A DNA stretch of 64,000 nt. It comes from Kribbella voronezhensis (GTDB taxonomy: Bacteria; Actinomycetota; Actinomycetes; Propionibacteriales; Kribbellaceae). The number at the start of each line of letters is the position of its first letter. Positions within the stretch are counted from its first letter, which is position 1. The stretch spans positions 545,154 through 609,153 of the forward strand of contig NZ_SOCE01000001.1 in the NCBI RefSeq assembly GCF_004365175.1, read 5' to 3'. Of this stretch, positions 34,075 through 42,039 are shown piece after piece. Under the pieces are notes generated by a model that did no database searches, was not told the DNA's origin, and saw only the letters and a list, made by a program, of their open reading frames with translations. The position numbers and the translations under genes were made by a program.

Positions 34075-34824
34075 ATGACCGAACTGGTGCACCTGGCTGT
34101 GGCCGAAGGCGTCGCGACGATCACGCTCGACTCGCCGCACAACAAGAACGCGCTCTCGCAGCAACTGACGGGTGAACTGCTGGCCCACCTGGAGTCCGCG
34201 GGCGCCGACGAGGCCGTCCGGGTCATCGTGGTGCGCTCGGCGCTGGATGTGTTCTGCTCGGGTGCCGACCTGTCCGAGGCGACCTCGGTCGGGATGGGCG
34301 TCGGCGCGCAACGGATGGTCGACGTCCAGCGCGCGATCGTGGCCAACCCGAAGCCGGTCGTCGCCCGGGTCGCGGGTCCGGTCCGGGCCGGCGGCATCGG
34401 GATCGTCGCCGCGGCCGACATCAGCGTGGCCGCCGAGAGTACGACGTACGCGCTGACCGAGGTGCGCCTCGGGCTGGCGGCCGCGACGATCTCGCTGACC
34501 GTCATCCCTCGCCTGACCGACCGGGCCGCCGCCCTCACCTTCCTCACCGGCAACACCTTCGACGGCACCGAAGCCGCCCGCCTCGGCCTGGTCACCCAGG
34601 CGGTCCCCGACGACGACCTCGACACCGCCGTCGCCGGCATCGTGTCCTCGCTGCTGAAGGGCGCGCCGCAAGGCCTCCGGGAGACCAAGAAACTCCTCAC
34701 CCGCGAACTCCTCGCCGACATCGATGCCCGCGGCACCGACCTCGCCGAGCTCTCGGCGTCTCTGTTCGGCTCCCCCGCCGCCCAGGAAGCCATGCTCGCC
34801 TTCCTCAGCCGCAAGAAGAAGTGA
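34075..34824 (+). CDS. Enoyl-CoA hydratase/isomerase family protein
   Basis: A 249-residue crotonase-fold enzyme. The N-terminal VATITLDSPHNKNALS, the first oxyanion-hole segment SGADLSEATS, and the second around RAGGIGIVAAADISVAAEST are present. The position usually held by the second catalytic Glu is in LTEVRLGLAAATIS. It likely hydrates enoyl-CoAs in beta-oxidation or acts on a related acyl-CoA. The stop abuts the convergent SDR stop with no base between. ATG at 34066 is an alternative 3 codons upstream. Confidence 0.88.
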   Translation: MTELVHLAVAEGVATITLDSPHNKNALSQQLTGELLAHLESAGADEAVRVIVVRSALDVFCSGADLSEATSVGMGVGAQRMVDVQRAIVANPKPVVARVAGPVRAGGIGIVAAADISVAAESTTYALTEVRLGLAAATISLTVIPRLTDRAAALTFLTGNTFDGTEAARLGLVTQAVPDDDLDTAVAGIVSSLLKGAPQGLRETKKLLTRELLADIDARGTDLAELSASLFGSPAAQEAMLAFLSRKKK

Positions 34825-35589
34825 CTACGGCCTGAATCCGCCGTTGCTGTAGAGCAACTGGCCGTTCATCCAGCCACCTCGCTCCGAGCAGAGGAAGCTG
34901 ATGAGGTTCGCGGTGTCCTGTGGGGTGCCGAGGCGCCCCAGGGCGGTGGCGGCGATCCCCAGTTGCTTGATCTCCGGCGACATCCAGCCGGTGTCGATCG
35001 GACCGGGGTTGACGACGTTGGCCGTGACACCGAGTTCCTTCAGCTCCTCGGCGGCCGCCAGGGTGATCCTGTCCAGCGCCCCCTTGCTGGCGCCGTACGG
35101 CAGGTTGTGCGTGGTGTGGTCACTGGTCAGCGCGATGATCCGGCCCGCCCCGAACGGCTCGTCGTACTGCTCCGCGAACGCCTTGATCAGCAGCCAGACC
35201 GCCCGCGCGTTGACCGCGAAGTGGCGGTCGAAACTCTCGACGGTGGTATCGAGGATGCTGCTGTCGACACTCTCGGCGTGCACCATCACCAACGCTCGCA
35301 CCGGCCCGAGCTCGTTCCGCACCTTCCCGATCAAGGCGGCCGGCGCCTCGACGTCCTGGAGATCGGCCTCGACAGCGAGCACTCGCGCGCCGTACCCCTT
35401 GAGCACCGCCGTGGTCTCCGCCCGAGCTTCCGCGTCGGCTCCCCACGGCATCCGCGCGTCGTACCCGGTCAGGTAGCTGAAGGCGACATCCCACCCAGTG
35501 GCCGCCAGACCCGCCGCGATCCCCGCCCCGATCCCGGCCCGCCGTCCGACTCCGGTCACCAGCGCCACCGGTCGCCTCGATTCACTCAT
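34825..35589 (-). CDS. Short-chain dehydrogenase/reductase (FabG-like)
   Basis: A 254-residue SDR. The cofactor loop is variant (TGVGRRAGIGAGIA); catalytic Ser and YxxxK lie in LTSDHTTHNLPYGASKGALD, with NVVNPGPIDTGWMSP following and the C-terminal GQLLYSNGGFRP. The standard NNAG is replaced by VHAESV, as in a subgroup of atypical SDRs. Substrate unknown. ATG 35589 was chosen over one 30 nt further upstream. Divergent from the PhyH gene. Confidence 0.86.
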   Translation of the reverse strand: MSESRRPVALVTGVGRRAGIGAGIAAGLAATGWDVAFSYLTGYDARMPWGADAEARAETTAVLKGYGARVLAVEADLQDVEAPAALIGKVRNELGPVRALVMVHAESVDSSILDTTVESFDRHFAVNARAVWLLIKAFAEQYDEPFGAGRIIALTSDHTTHNLPYGASKGALDRITLAAAEELKELGVTANVVNPGPIDTGWMSPEIKQLGIAATALGRLGTPQDTANLISFLCSERGGWMNGQLLYSNGGFRP

Positions 35590-35673
35590 ACCGCCATCCT
35601 TGCGCGATTTCCCTGCCACACAAAGGGATTAATCGGTTGCGGATCGCACTCGGCGATTGCTGGACTGGGCAGC

Positions 35674-36417
35674 ATGAGGATCTCCGCTGCCATGCGTACG
35701 ACGTTTCGCGAGCAGGGCTTTCTGGTCGTTCCCAACGTTCTCACCGAGGATCAACTGGCGACGGGCCGGATGCTGGTGGCGGCGGAGTTGGAGAAGCACC
35801 CACCCGAGCCGGGCCACGTCGGCTTTCATTTCGCCTGGCCCCGGTTCGAGGACGGCGGGCATCCGCTGCTCGAGCTCTACCGTGAGGCCGTCGCACCGCT
35901 GGCGGCCGAGCTGGTGCGGCCGGAGTTCGGCGTCGACGACCCCGACTTCGCCCAGATCGCGACGACGATTCCGCCTTGGTCGCACCGGCCGGGAGCACCG
36001 CACGTGGACGGTGTGACTCCGCTCGCGCCGGACGGTACGCCGTACACGTTCTCACTGCTCGCCGGGATCTGGCTGACCGACCAGCAGGAGGAGTACCACG
36101 GGAACCTGCACGTCTGGCCGGGCACGCATCGCCGGTTCGGGGAGTATCTGGCCGAGCACGGCGCCGATGCCCTGGCCGAGCTGTCGAAGGACACGAGCGG
36201 CGCGCCGTACCCGAAGATCGAACTGGGCGAGCAGGTGCAGGCGACCGGCCCGGCCGGAAGTGTGTTGTTCGCGCATTACCTGCTGGGGCACAACATCGGC
36301 GGCAACACCGGCCCGGAACGACGAGAGACGATCTACTACCGGCTGCAGGCCCACGGGCACCGCGACCGGTGGCGCGACGTAGTGATCGACCCGTTGAGCG
36401 AGTTCACGGAAGGGTGA
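35674..36417 (+). CDS. Phytanoyl-CoA dioxygenase (PhyH) family protein
   Basis: A 247-residue Fe(II)/2-oxoglutarate oxygenase. REQGFLVVPNVLTEDQL is typical of the N-terminus; the HxD iron ligands are in APHVDGVT, followed by GIWLTDQQEEYHGNLHVWPG. The distal His is in LLGHNIGGNTGPERRE, whose Arg binds 2-oxoglutarate. Many family members hydroxylate secondary-metabolite or lipid substrates. The start could also be the ATG at 35692. The 3' end overlaps the convergent EEP gene by 14 nt. Confidence 0.86.
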   Translation: MRISAAMRTTFREQGFLVVPNVLTEDQLATGRMLVAAELEKHPPEPGHVGFHFAWPRFEDGGHPLLELYREAVAPLAAELVRPEFGVDDPDFAQIATTIPPWSHRPGAPHVDGVTPLAPDGTPYTFSLLAGIWLTDQQEEYHGNLHVWPGTHRRFGEYLAEHGADALAELSKDTSGAPYPKIELGEQVQATGPAGSVLFAHYLLGHNIGGNTGPERRETIYYRLQAHGHRDRWRDVVIDPLSEFTEG

Positions 36418-37117
36418 GTTCGACCAGCATCGGGAGGTGGTCGGAGCCCGCGGCCAGGTCGGCGCGGGTGACGCCTTCGACAGAGTCGAGTGGGATCACT
36501 CGGCCGGCGAGGCCCGGCGACAGCATGGCGCCGTCGATGCGCTTGACCGGGTTGTCCGAGTGGAAGGTCGGGCCGGCGTCGACGCCGAGGTCGGTCAGGC
36601 CTTCGGCGGCCAGCCGGTCCCAGACGGGGCCGCCTGGTTCCTCGTTGAGGTCGCCGACGAGCAGGTAGGGCAGGCCGAACGACTTGCACCCTCGCAGTAC
36701 CTGGTCGAGTTCGTGCTGGCGACCACGGATGTGCAGGCCGAGGTGGCAGACGATCAGCGCCAGTTCGAGCTCACCGAGCTTGGTCCGGCCACCGACGGCA
36801 CCACCGGGGAGCTGGGTCGCGATGAACCGCAACCGCCGGCGGACGAACGGCCGCCAGACCCGCCACTGCGAAGGACTGGCGAAATCGGTGCTGTCGGCAA
36901 CCAGTACGGCGTTGCGGGCCGACGCCGCGACGTACCGGAGTCCGAAGGTCGCCGCCATCGCCTCCCGCTTGCGGCGCGTCCCCCACCAGGTCGGCGCTTC
37001 CTGGATCAACGCGATGTCGGGTGCGCAGGCGCGAACCACCCGGGCCAGCGCCTCGCGATCATCGCCCCAGCGGTGCACGTTGTACGACAGCACCCGCAGC
37101 GACGGGCGCTCCGTCAT
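36404..37117 (-). CDS. Endonuclease/exonuclease/phosphatase (EEP) family protein
   Basis: A 237-residue EEP-fold Mg-dependent hydrolase: LRVLSYNVHRWGDD at the N-terminus (Asn ligand), IALIQEAP (Glu ligand), LVGDLNEEPGG (Asp/Asn) and the catalytic AGSDHLPMLVEL. It could act on DNA, phospholipids or phosphoinositides. Its ATG overlaps the stop of the first ROK gene (ATGA), so it is the last member of the six-gene minus-strand operon beginning at the SRPBCC gene. Confidence 0.87.
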   Translation of the reverse strand: MTERPSLRVLSYNVHRWGDDREALARVVRACAPDIALIQEAPTWWGTRRKREAMAATFGLRYVAASARNAVLVADSTDFASPSQWRVWRPFVRRRLRFIATQLPGGAVGGRTKLGELELALIVCHLGLHIRGRQHELDQVLRGCKSFGLPYLLVGDLNEEPGGPVWDRLAAEGLTDLGVDAGPTFHSDNPVKRIDGAMLSPGLAGRVIPLDSVEGVTRADLAAGSDHLPMLVELTLP

Positions 37118-38256
37118 GCCTCGGGCTCGCCTTGCACCTCGGCGGACCGCTTGGACAACTCCGGTTCCGCCGTCCGCATGCCCGTACGCCGGCCGACCGA
37201 CTTGCGCGCGGCCCGTTCGAGCCGGGCGGACCGTCCGCTGCGGGCGGCCGTCTTCGCCGTCACCGCGGTCGTCTTCACCCGGACCCGGCGCAACCAGGTC
37301 GCCTCTTCGCGGGCCAGGTCCGCGGCGCCGACCATGCCCGCCTCGGGTCCGAGCACCGCGCGCACGATCCGCGCCTCGGGCCGGAACCCGCGACCGGTCA
37401 GCGTCCGCTTGAACGCCTCTCGCGCGGGCGCCAGCAACAGCTCACCGGCATCGGAGACGCCGCCACCGATCACGAAGGTGCCCGGGTCGAGGGCCGCGGC
37501 GAGGTTGGCCAGTCCGATGCCCAGCCAGCGGCCGACATCCTCGAGCAGTTCGACCGCGACCGGGTCGCCGTCCTTGGCCAGCTCGGTCACCATCGGACCG
37601 TTGATCTTGCGCGGATCGCCTTCGGCCGCGCGGAGCAGATTGTGCGCGACCGGAGAATTGGAAAGCGCAAGCTCCCGGGCCTCCCGGGTCAGCGCGTTGC
37701 CCGAGGCGTACTGCTCCCAGCAGCCGCGGTTGCCGCACTCGCACCGGTGACCGCCCGGCACGATCTGCATGTGGCCGAACTCGCCCGCGATGCCGAACTT
37801 CCCACGCTGCAAGGCGCCGTCGTTGAGGATCGCGCCGCCGATCCCGGTCCCGAGGGTGACGCAGACCAGGTGGCTCTCGCCTTGACCGCCGCCGAACCGC
37901 CATTCCGACCAGGCCGCCGCGTTCGCGTCGTTCTCGACGACGACGGGCAGCCCGAGACGGCGTTCGACCGCGTCGCGCAGCGGCTCGTGCCGCCAAGCGA
38001 GGTGCGGTGCGAACAGGACGGACGAGCGCGTGCCGTCGACGAACCCGGCCGCGCCGATCCCGACCGCGATCACGTCGTGCCGCGACTCGAGGTCGTGCAC
38101 GATCTCGGCGATCGCGTCCTCGGTCTCGCGCGGGTCCTTCGTCGGGGTGTCCCGGCGGAGCCGGTCCAGGATGTTGCCCTCCGGATCGACCACGCCGGCG
38201 GCCACCTTGGTGCCGCCGATGTCGATCCCGATCGTCAGCGCCTGTGTCAGAGCCAT
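37114..38256 (-). CDS. ROK family glucokinase-like sugar kinase with basic C-terminal tail
   Basis: A 380-residue ROK protein. ATP loop GIDIGGTKVAAGVV, catalytic Asp in VVENDANAAAW, zinc motif CECGNRGCWEQYASG, and GTGIGGAILNDG. It is probably a sugar (glucose) kinase; no HTH is present, so it is not a ROK repressor. After the usual ~315-residue fold it carries a ~60-residue Arg/Lys-rich extension (VRVKTTAVTAKTAARSGRSA), absent from the second ROK gene. AGGAGG SD before the ATG. Overlaps the EEP gene by 4 nt. Confidence 0.9.
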   Translation of the reverse strand: MALTQALTIGIDIGGTKVAAGVVDPEGNILDRLRRDTPTKDPRETEDAIAEIVHDLESRHDVIAVGIGAAGFVDGTRSSVLFAPHLAWRHEPLRDAVERRLGLPVVVENDANAAAWSEWRFGGGQGESHLVCVTLGTGIGGAILNDGALQRGKFGIAGEFGHMQIVPGGHRCECGNRGCWEQYASGNALTREARELALSNSPVAHNLLRAAEGDPRKINGPMVTELAKDGDPVAVELLEDVGRWLGIGLANLAAALDPGTFVIGGGVSDAGELLLAPAREAFKRTLTGRGFRPEARIVRAVLGPEAGMVGAADLAREEATWLRRVRVKTTAVTAKTAARSGRSARLERAARKSVGRRTGMRTAEPELSKRSAEVQGEPEA

Positions 38257-38359
38257 CGCACGACCCTCCTGGTGGAACCCCCTGCAACCAGCGAACCACC
38301 CCTGGACAAGTCCCTCATCGATGCCCCGCCGGCGCCAGGACCGCTGCAGGCAGCCTGCC

Positions 38360-39331
38360 TCACCGGTGCTTCTCCGGGGCCGGGGCGGGCCTGCGGGCCA
38401 GGTCCGCGGCGCCGATGATGCCCGCGTCGTTGCCGAGCAGCGCCAGCCCGAACGTCGGGTGCGGCCGGTTCGCCTTGGCCGGCAGGTTCTTCTCGAACGC
38501 GATCGTGGCCGACCTCAGCAGCAGGTCGCCCGCGGCACTCACCCCGCCGCCGATCACGATCGTGGCCGGGTCGAACAGGGTCGCGATACTCGCCAGCCCC
38601 TCCCCCAGCCAGCGGCCCAGATCGTCGAACAACTCGACTGCGCAAGGATCCCCGGCGGTCGCCGCCTGGGTGATCATCGGCCCCGTCAGCAGGGCCGGAT
38701 CGGTGATCCCGCAGACGCTCAGCATCTGCGCCGCCGCCAGCGAACCGGACTCCGCCTGCGCCCGTCCCTCCCGCACGAGAGCGCTGCCCGACGCGTACTG
38801 CTCGATGCACCCCCGGGCTCCACAACCGCACCGATGCCCACCCGGTACGACGCGCATGTGCCCGAGTTCCGCGGCCACACCGTTCGCGCCGCGAAGCAAC
38901 TCGCCGCCGATCACGACGCCACCACCGATCCCGGTGCCGACGGTGATGCAGACCATGTGCTCGACGTCCCGGGCGGCGCCGAAGGCGAACTCGCCCCAGG
39001 CCGCCGCGTTCGCGTCGTTCTCCACCACCACAGGAACCTTGAGTACGTCGGCCACCCGCGCGCCGAGCGGCTCGTCGCGCCAGGCGAGATTCGGTGCGAA
39101 CAGCACCGTCGAGCGGTCCGACGAGACGAACCCGGCGGCGCCGATCCCGACGGCCTCCACCTCGTGGTCGGCGATCAGCTCGGCGGCCGCTTCGCAGATG
39201 GCGGCGGCGGTGGCATCCACCGAGTTCGCCGGGGTGTCGCGGTGGGTACGGGCGCCGATCTTGCCGTCGGCGCCGACCACCCCCGCCGCGATCTTCGTAC
39301 CGCCGACGTCAACGCCGATCGTCAGTCCCAT
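38360..39331 (-). CDS. ROK family glucokinase-like sugar kinase
   Basis: A 323-residue ROK kinase with GVDVGGTKIAAGVVG, VVENDANAAAWGE, GTGIGGGVVIGGE and the zinc motif CGCGARGCIEQYASG. Normal family length. It overlaps the upstream CxWCPxC gene by 10 nt and lies 103 nt before the paralogue at 37114; the two probably arose by tandem duplication. The 103-nt gap ends in the SD of the second gene and shows no clear terminator. Confidence 0.9.
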   Translation of the reverse strand: MGLTIGVDVGGTKIAAGVVGADGKIGARTHRDTPANSVDATAAAICEAAAELIADHEVEAVGIGAAGFVSSDRSTVLFAPNLAWRDEPLGARVADVLKVPVVVENDANAAAWGEFAFGAARDVEHMVCITVGTGIGGGVVIGGELLRGANGVAAELGHMRVVPGGHRCGCGARGCIEQYASGSALVREGRAQAESGSLAAAQMLSVCGITDPALLTGPMITQAATAGDPCAVELFDDLGRWLGEGLASIATLFDPATIVIGGGVSAAGDLLLRSATIAFEKNLPAKANRPHPTFGLALLGNDAGIIGAADLARRPAPAPEKHR

Positions 39332-39756
39332 GGTTCGGGGTCCTCACTCACATCGATCCGGTCCACCCGGGACCGGGCCGGCTGTTCTCCGGGATCCTCG
39401 GCGGTCCGCGACTCTGCGTCCGCCCGGGCTTGCCGCGCGGCCTCCGCGGCGGCTTCCAGCAACGACCGCAGCGAGCCGAGTACGCCGGCTGCCGCGCTCG
39501 ACAACTGCTCGATCGTCTCCGGGCTCGTGGTGCGCACCTTCGCGATCAACTGGCAGACCGGACACCACTGGCACTCCGGTCCGCCGCGATGCGCCGTACC
39601 GTGCTCGTGCTCGTCCGCTGCCTCGTCCGCCGGCTCCTCGTGCACCGGCTCCTGGTGGGACGAGTGCTGGCCTTTGGCCTCGGTGGTCGCCTGCTGCAGT
39701 ACCGCGAACAGCTTGGCGGCCTCCTCCGCGACCGATCCGACCGGTTCCTTGGTCAC
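39322..39756 (-). CDS. Small acidic protein with CxWCPxC motif, conserved in actinobacteria
   Basis: A 144-residue protein. The N-terminal helix (MTKEPVGSVAEEAAKLFAVL) is followed by an acidic His/Glu-rich linker, a CQWCPVC zinc-ribbon-like motif (~62-68), then an Ala-rich helix (~75-115) and an acidic tail. It sits between ArsA-like ATPase and ROK genes, overlapping both (GTGA with arsA; 10 nt with ROK), which suggests a joint role. The family function is not known to me. Confidence 0.75.
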   Translation of the reverse strand: MTKEPVGSVAEEAAKLFAVLQQATTEAKGQHSSHQEPVHEEPADEAADEHEHGTAHRGGPECQWCPVCQLIAKVRTTSPETIEQLSSAAAGVLGSLRSLLEAAAEAARQARADAESRTAEDPGEQPARSRVDRIDVSEDPEPWD

Positions 39757-41024
39757 CTGGTGCCCTCCGTGATCGCGGCCGGCTCCGCGTCGTACTGCTC
39801 GCGAATGCCTTGGGCCAGCTCCTGCGCCGTAGTACCGGCCAGTGGCTCACGGGGAGCGAACCGGACCTGCAACCGCCCGTTGTCGAGTCGCGCGCCGGCG
39901 ACGACCGCTCGGGCCAGCGCGGCCGGCAGCGGGAGAACACGGCGGTACGAACCGACCGTGATGATCAGATCGTCCCCGTGCCGGGCGAGTTCGAGGTCGC
40001 TGGCTGTTGCCAACGGCAACGGCATGGTCAGCGTGTAGGTGCGCCCGTCGGTGTCGATGTGGCGGTCCACCCACAGCGAGGTCTCGTCCGTCGCCCGCGC
40101 GAACGGGTCGTCGCCGCCGTACATCTCGACGGCGAACGCGGCGAGCTCCTCGACGCCGACCGGCTCGCACGCGCGGTACGGCGACTCCCAGATCGGCAGC
40201 GGGCGGAACGAGTCGGCCACGTCTTCGAGGATCCCGCGCTGGGCGGCGACCCACTGGCGGCGCCAGTTGTCGGCACCGGCGGCGGGGAACACCCGGTTCG
40301 CGATCACGCCGTCGACGCGGTACCCGTACAGGGACAGGGTGGTGAGCGAGCGGCGGGCCTCGGCTACGACCACGGCCTCTGGGGTGAGTACAAGACGGAC
40401 GGAGGCGTCCGGGCCGGCGAGCAGCGCGCGGATGTCGGCAAGGTCGCGGTGCAGCCGGCGCAACGCGTCGAACACGCTGTCGTCGGGCATCGGGATCCCG
40501 GCCGCCTTGCTGAGCAGCGGCCGGAAGGTGCGGGCCACCTTGCGCTCGACGTTGAGGATCCGGTCCATGTACCAGTTCAGCGCCTCGGGCAGCGCCAGCA
40601 ACCGCAGCGTCTCGGCGGTCGGCGCGCAGTCGACCACGATGACGTCCCAACGGCCGGACCGGACGTGGTCGCGCACCTCGAGCAGCGCGAGCACCTCCTC
40701 GGCGCCCGAGAGCACGGTCAGCTCCTCGGCCTCGATCGGGTCGACGCCGACCTCGTGCAGCACCGAGCGCAGGTACGACTGGATGTCACCCCAGGCGCGC
40801 TCGAACCGCCGCTGGGCGTCGATCTGCTGGACGAACAGCAGGTCGTCGATCTCGGTCGGCTCGCCGCCGACCGCGCTGTCGAAGGCGTCCGACAGCGAGT
40901 GCGCGGCATCCGTCGACAGCACCAGCGTGCGCAATCCGCGTAACGCGGCGAGTGTGGCCGTGCCGGCCGCCGACGTGGTCTTGCCCACGCCGCCTTTCCC
41001 TGTGTACAGCAGTACCCGAGTCAC
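39753..41024 (-). CDS. ArsA/GET3-like P-loop ATPase
   Basis: A 423-residue deviant-Walker ATPase beginning TRVLLYTGKGGVGKTTSAAG, with the intradimer Lys pattern GKGGVGKT, LSTDAAHSLSDAF (switch I) and VIVVDCAPTAETLRLLALPE (switch II). The C-terminal ~130 residues form a beta-rich domain typical of actinobacterial ArsA-like proteins, related to small heat-shock/GET3 client-binding parts. No ArsB or other arsenic gene is present, so arsenite efflux is unlikely. Counterpart of Rv2184c. Starts 5 nt after the SRPBCC stop. Confidence 0.9.
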   Translation of the reverse strand: MTRVLLYTGKGGVGKTTSAAGTATLAALRGLRTLVLSTDAAHSLSDAFDSAVGGEPTEIDDLLFVQQIDAQRRFERAWGDIQSYLRSVLHEVGVDPIEAEELTVLSGAEEVLALLEVRDHVRSGRWDVIVVDCAPTAETLRLLALPEALNWYMDRILNVERKVARTFRPLLSKAAGIPMPDDSVFDALRRLHRDLADIRALLAGPDASVRLVLTPEAVVVAEARRSLTTLSLYGYRVDGVIANRVFPAAGADNWRRQWVAAQRGILEDVADSFRPLPIWESPYRACEPVGVEELAAFAVEMYGGDDPFARATDETSLWVDRHIDTDGRTYTLTMPLPLATASDLELARHGDDLIITVGSYRRVLPLPAALARAVVAGARLDNGRLQVRFAPREPLAGTTAQELAQGIREQYDAEPAAITEGTR

Positions 41025-41029
41025 CGGTA

Positions 41030-41935
41030 TCAGGACTCGACGCGCTTCTTGAGCCCCTTCAGGGCCGTGTCGATGATGACCTTCTCCGCCTTGCGTTTGA
41101 GCATCCCGATCATCGGGATCGCCACGTCGACGGCGAGCCGGTAGGTCACCTCGGTGCCGTCCGTGCCGAGATCACGCAGTACGTAGGCGCCGTCCATGCC
41201 CTTGACCATCTTGGCCTGGACCAGCGTCCAGGTGACCTCGTTGCGGGACCACACGTAGTCCAGCGTGTACTCGTCGGAGATCGCCCCGGCGTCCACCTTG
41301 AACCGGACCTGCTTGGGCCGTCCCGCCTCGTCGGTGGAGAGCACCTGCGTCTCCCGCATCGAGTCCGCCCACTCCGGATAGGCCTCGAAATCCGCGATCA
41401 CCGCCATGATCGCCTTCGGAGTCGCGTTCACGACGATGGTCGAGGTGGTCTGCTCTGCCATCGATTCACCTCTTCGCTGCCGGGACGTGTTCTGCCGGGA
41501 CGGGTCCGCGGCCGGTGGTGAGGCCCCGTTGCCCACACCGGAGACTATCGCGGGTTCGGAGTCCGGCCTGCCTTCGCCCGCGGCGCGGCCCGACTCCAGC
41601 TCGTCCTTGAACCGCCAGAGCCGCTCGCGGTACCGCGCGACGTACTGCTCCTTGAGCTTGCGCAGCCGCCGCGGTCTCGTGGAACCGGCCGGGTCGACCC
41701 GGAGATACCAGTGCACGACGACACCGTCGCGGACCGGCTCGAGCCACCACTCCGCAGTACCGATCGCCGCTCCGGTGACCGCCCAGCGCACGCCTTCGCG
41801 ACCGCGCCGCTCCGACGGCGTCAGGGTCAGCTCGGGCCACCACTCGCGCCAGAGGGTGTCCGCGCCCAGCCTCTCCGCGACGTAGGCTGGATCAGCAACG
41901 ACCAAGTCGTCGCAACTGATGTCGAGCGATGGCAT
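41030..41935 (-). CDS. Two-domain SRPBCC (START-like) protein, apparent fusion with internal start
   Basis: One uninterrupted 301-codon frame encodes two lipid-binding-like segments. Residues ~1-120 (EWWLEPVRDGVVVHWYLRVD) resemble Rv2186c-type proteins; a Ser/Pro-rich linker follows (~120-157); residues ~158-301 form a polyketide-cyclase/SRPBCC domain (TIVVNATPKAIMAVIADFEA, EWADSM) like Rv2185c. In M. tuberculosis these are separate genes. An ATG at 41461 has a good SD (GAGGTGA, 5 nt spacing), so the second domain may also be made alone as a 143-residue protein. First gene of the ArsA/ROK operon. Confidence 0.8.
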   Translation of the reverse strand: MPSLDISCDDLVVADPAYVAERLGADTLWREWWPELTLTPSERRGREGVRWAVTGAAIGTAEWWLEPVRDGVVVHWYLRVDPAGSTRPRRLRKLKEQYVARYRERLWRFKDELESGRAAGEGRPDSEPAIVSGVGNGASPPAADPSRQNTSRQRRGESMAEQTTSTIVVNATPKAIMAVIADFEAYPEWADSMRETQVLSTDEAGRPKQVRFKVDAGAISDEYTLDYVWSRNEVTWTLVQAKMVKGMDGAYVLRDLGTDGTEVTYRLAVDVAIPMIGMLKRKAEKVIIDTALKGLKKRVES

Positions 41936-41974
41936 ACGTGTTTCCTAGTTCCCTGGGTCACATCTGTCTGGCTA

Positions 41975-41985
41975 CTACCGGGTAG
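41975..41985. promoter_or_regulatory. Short palindrome in the SRPBCC/fadD divergent promoter
   Basis: CTACC-G-GGTAG is an 11-bp inverted repeat in the 104-nt gap between the divergent SRPBCC operon and fadD gene, a possible fatty-acid regulator (TetR/FadR-type) site; the identity of the regulator is not shown by the sequence. Confidence 0.35.
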
Positions 41986-42039
41986 GTGACTGTAGCGTGC
42001 GCCGGAGTCGACAAATCGTGACCGACTGAGGAGACGCGG

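Noticed and set aside
39753..41024. Arsenite efflux ATPase ArsA
   Set aside because: No arsenic genes lie nearby and the neighbourhood matches the Rv2184c-type ArsA/GET3-like proteins.
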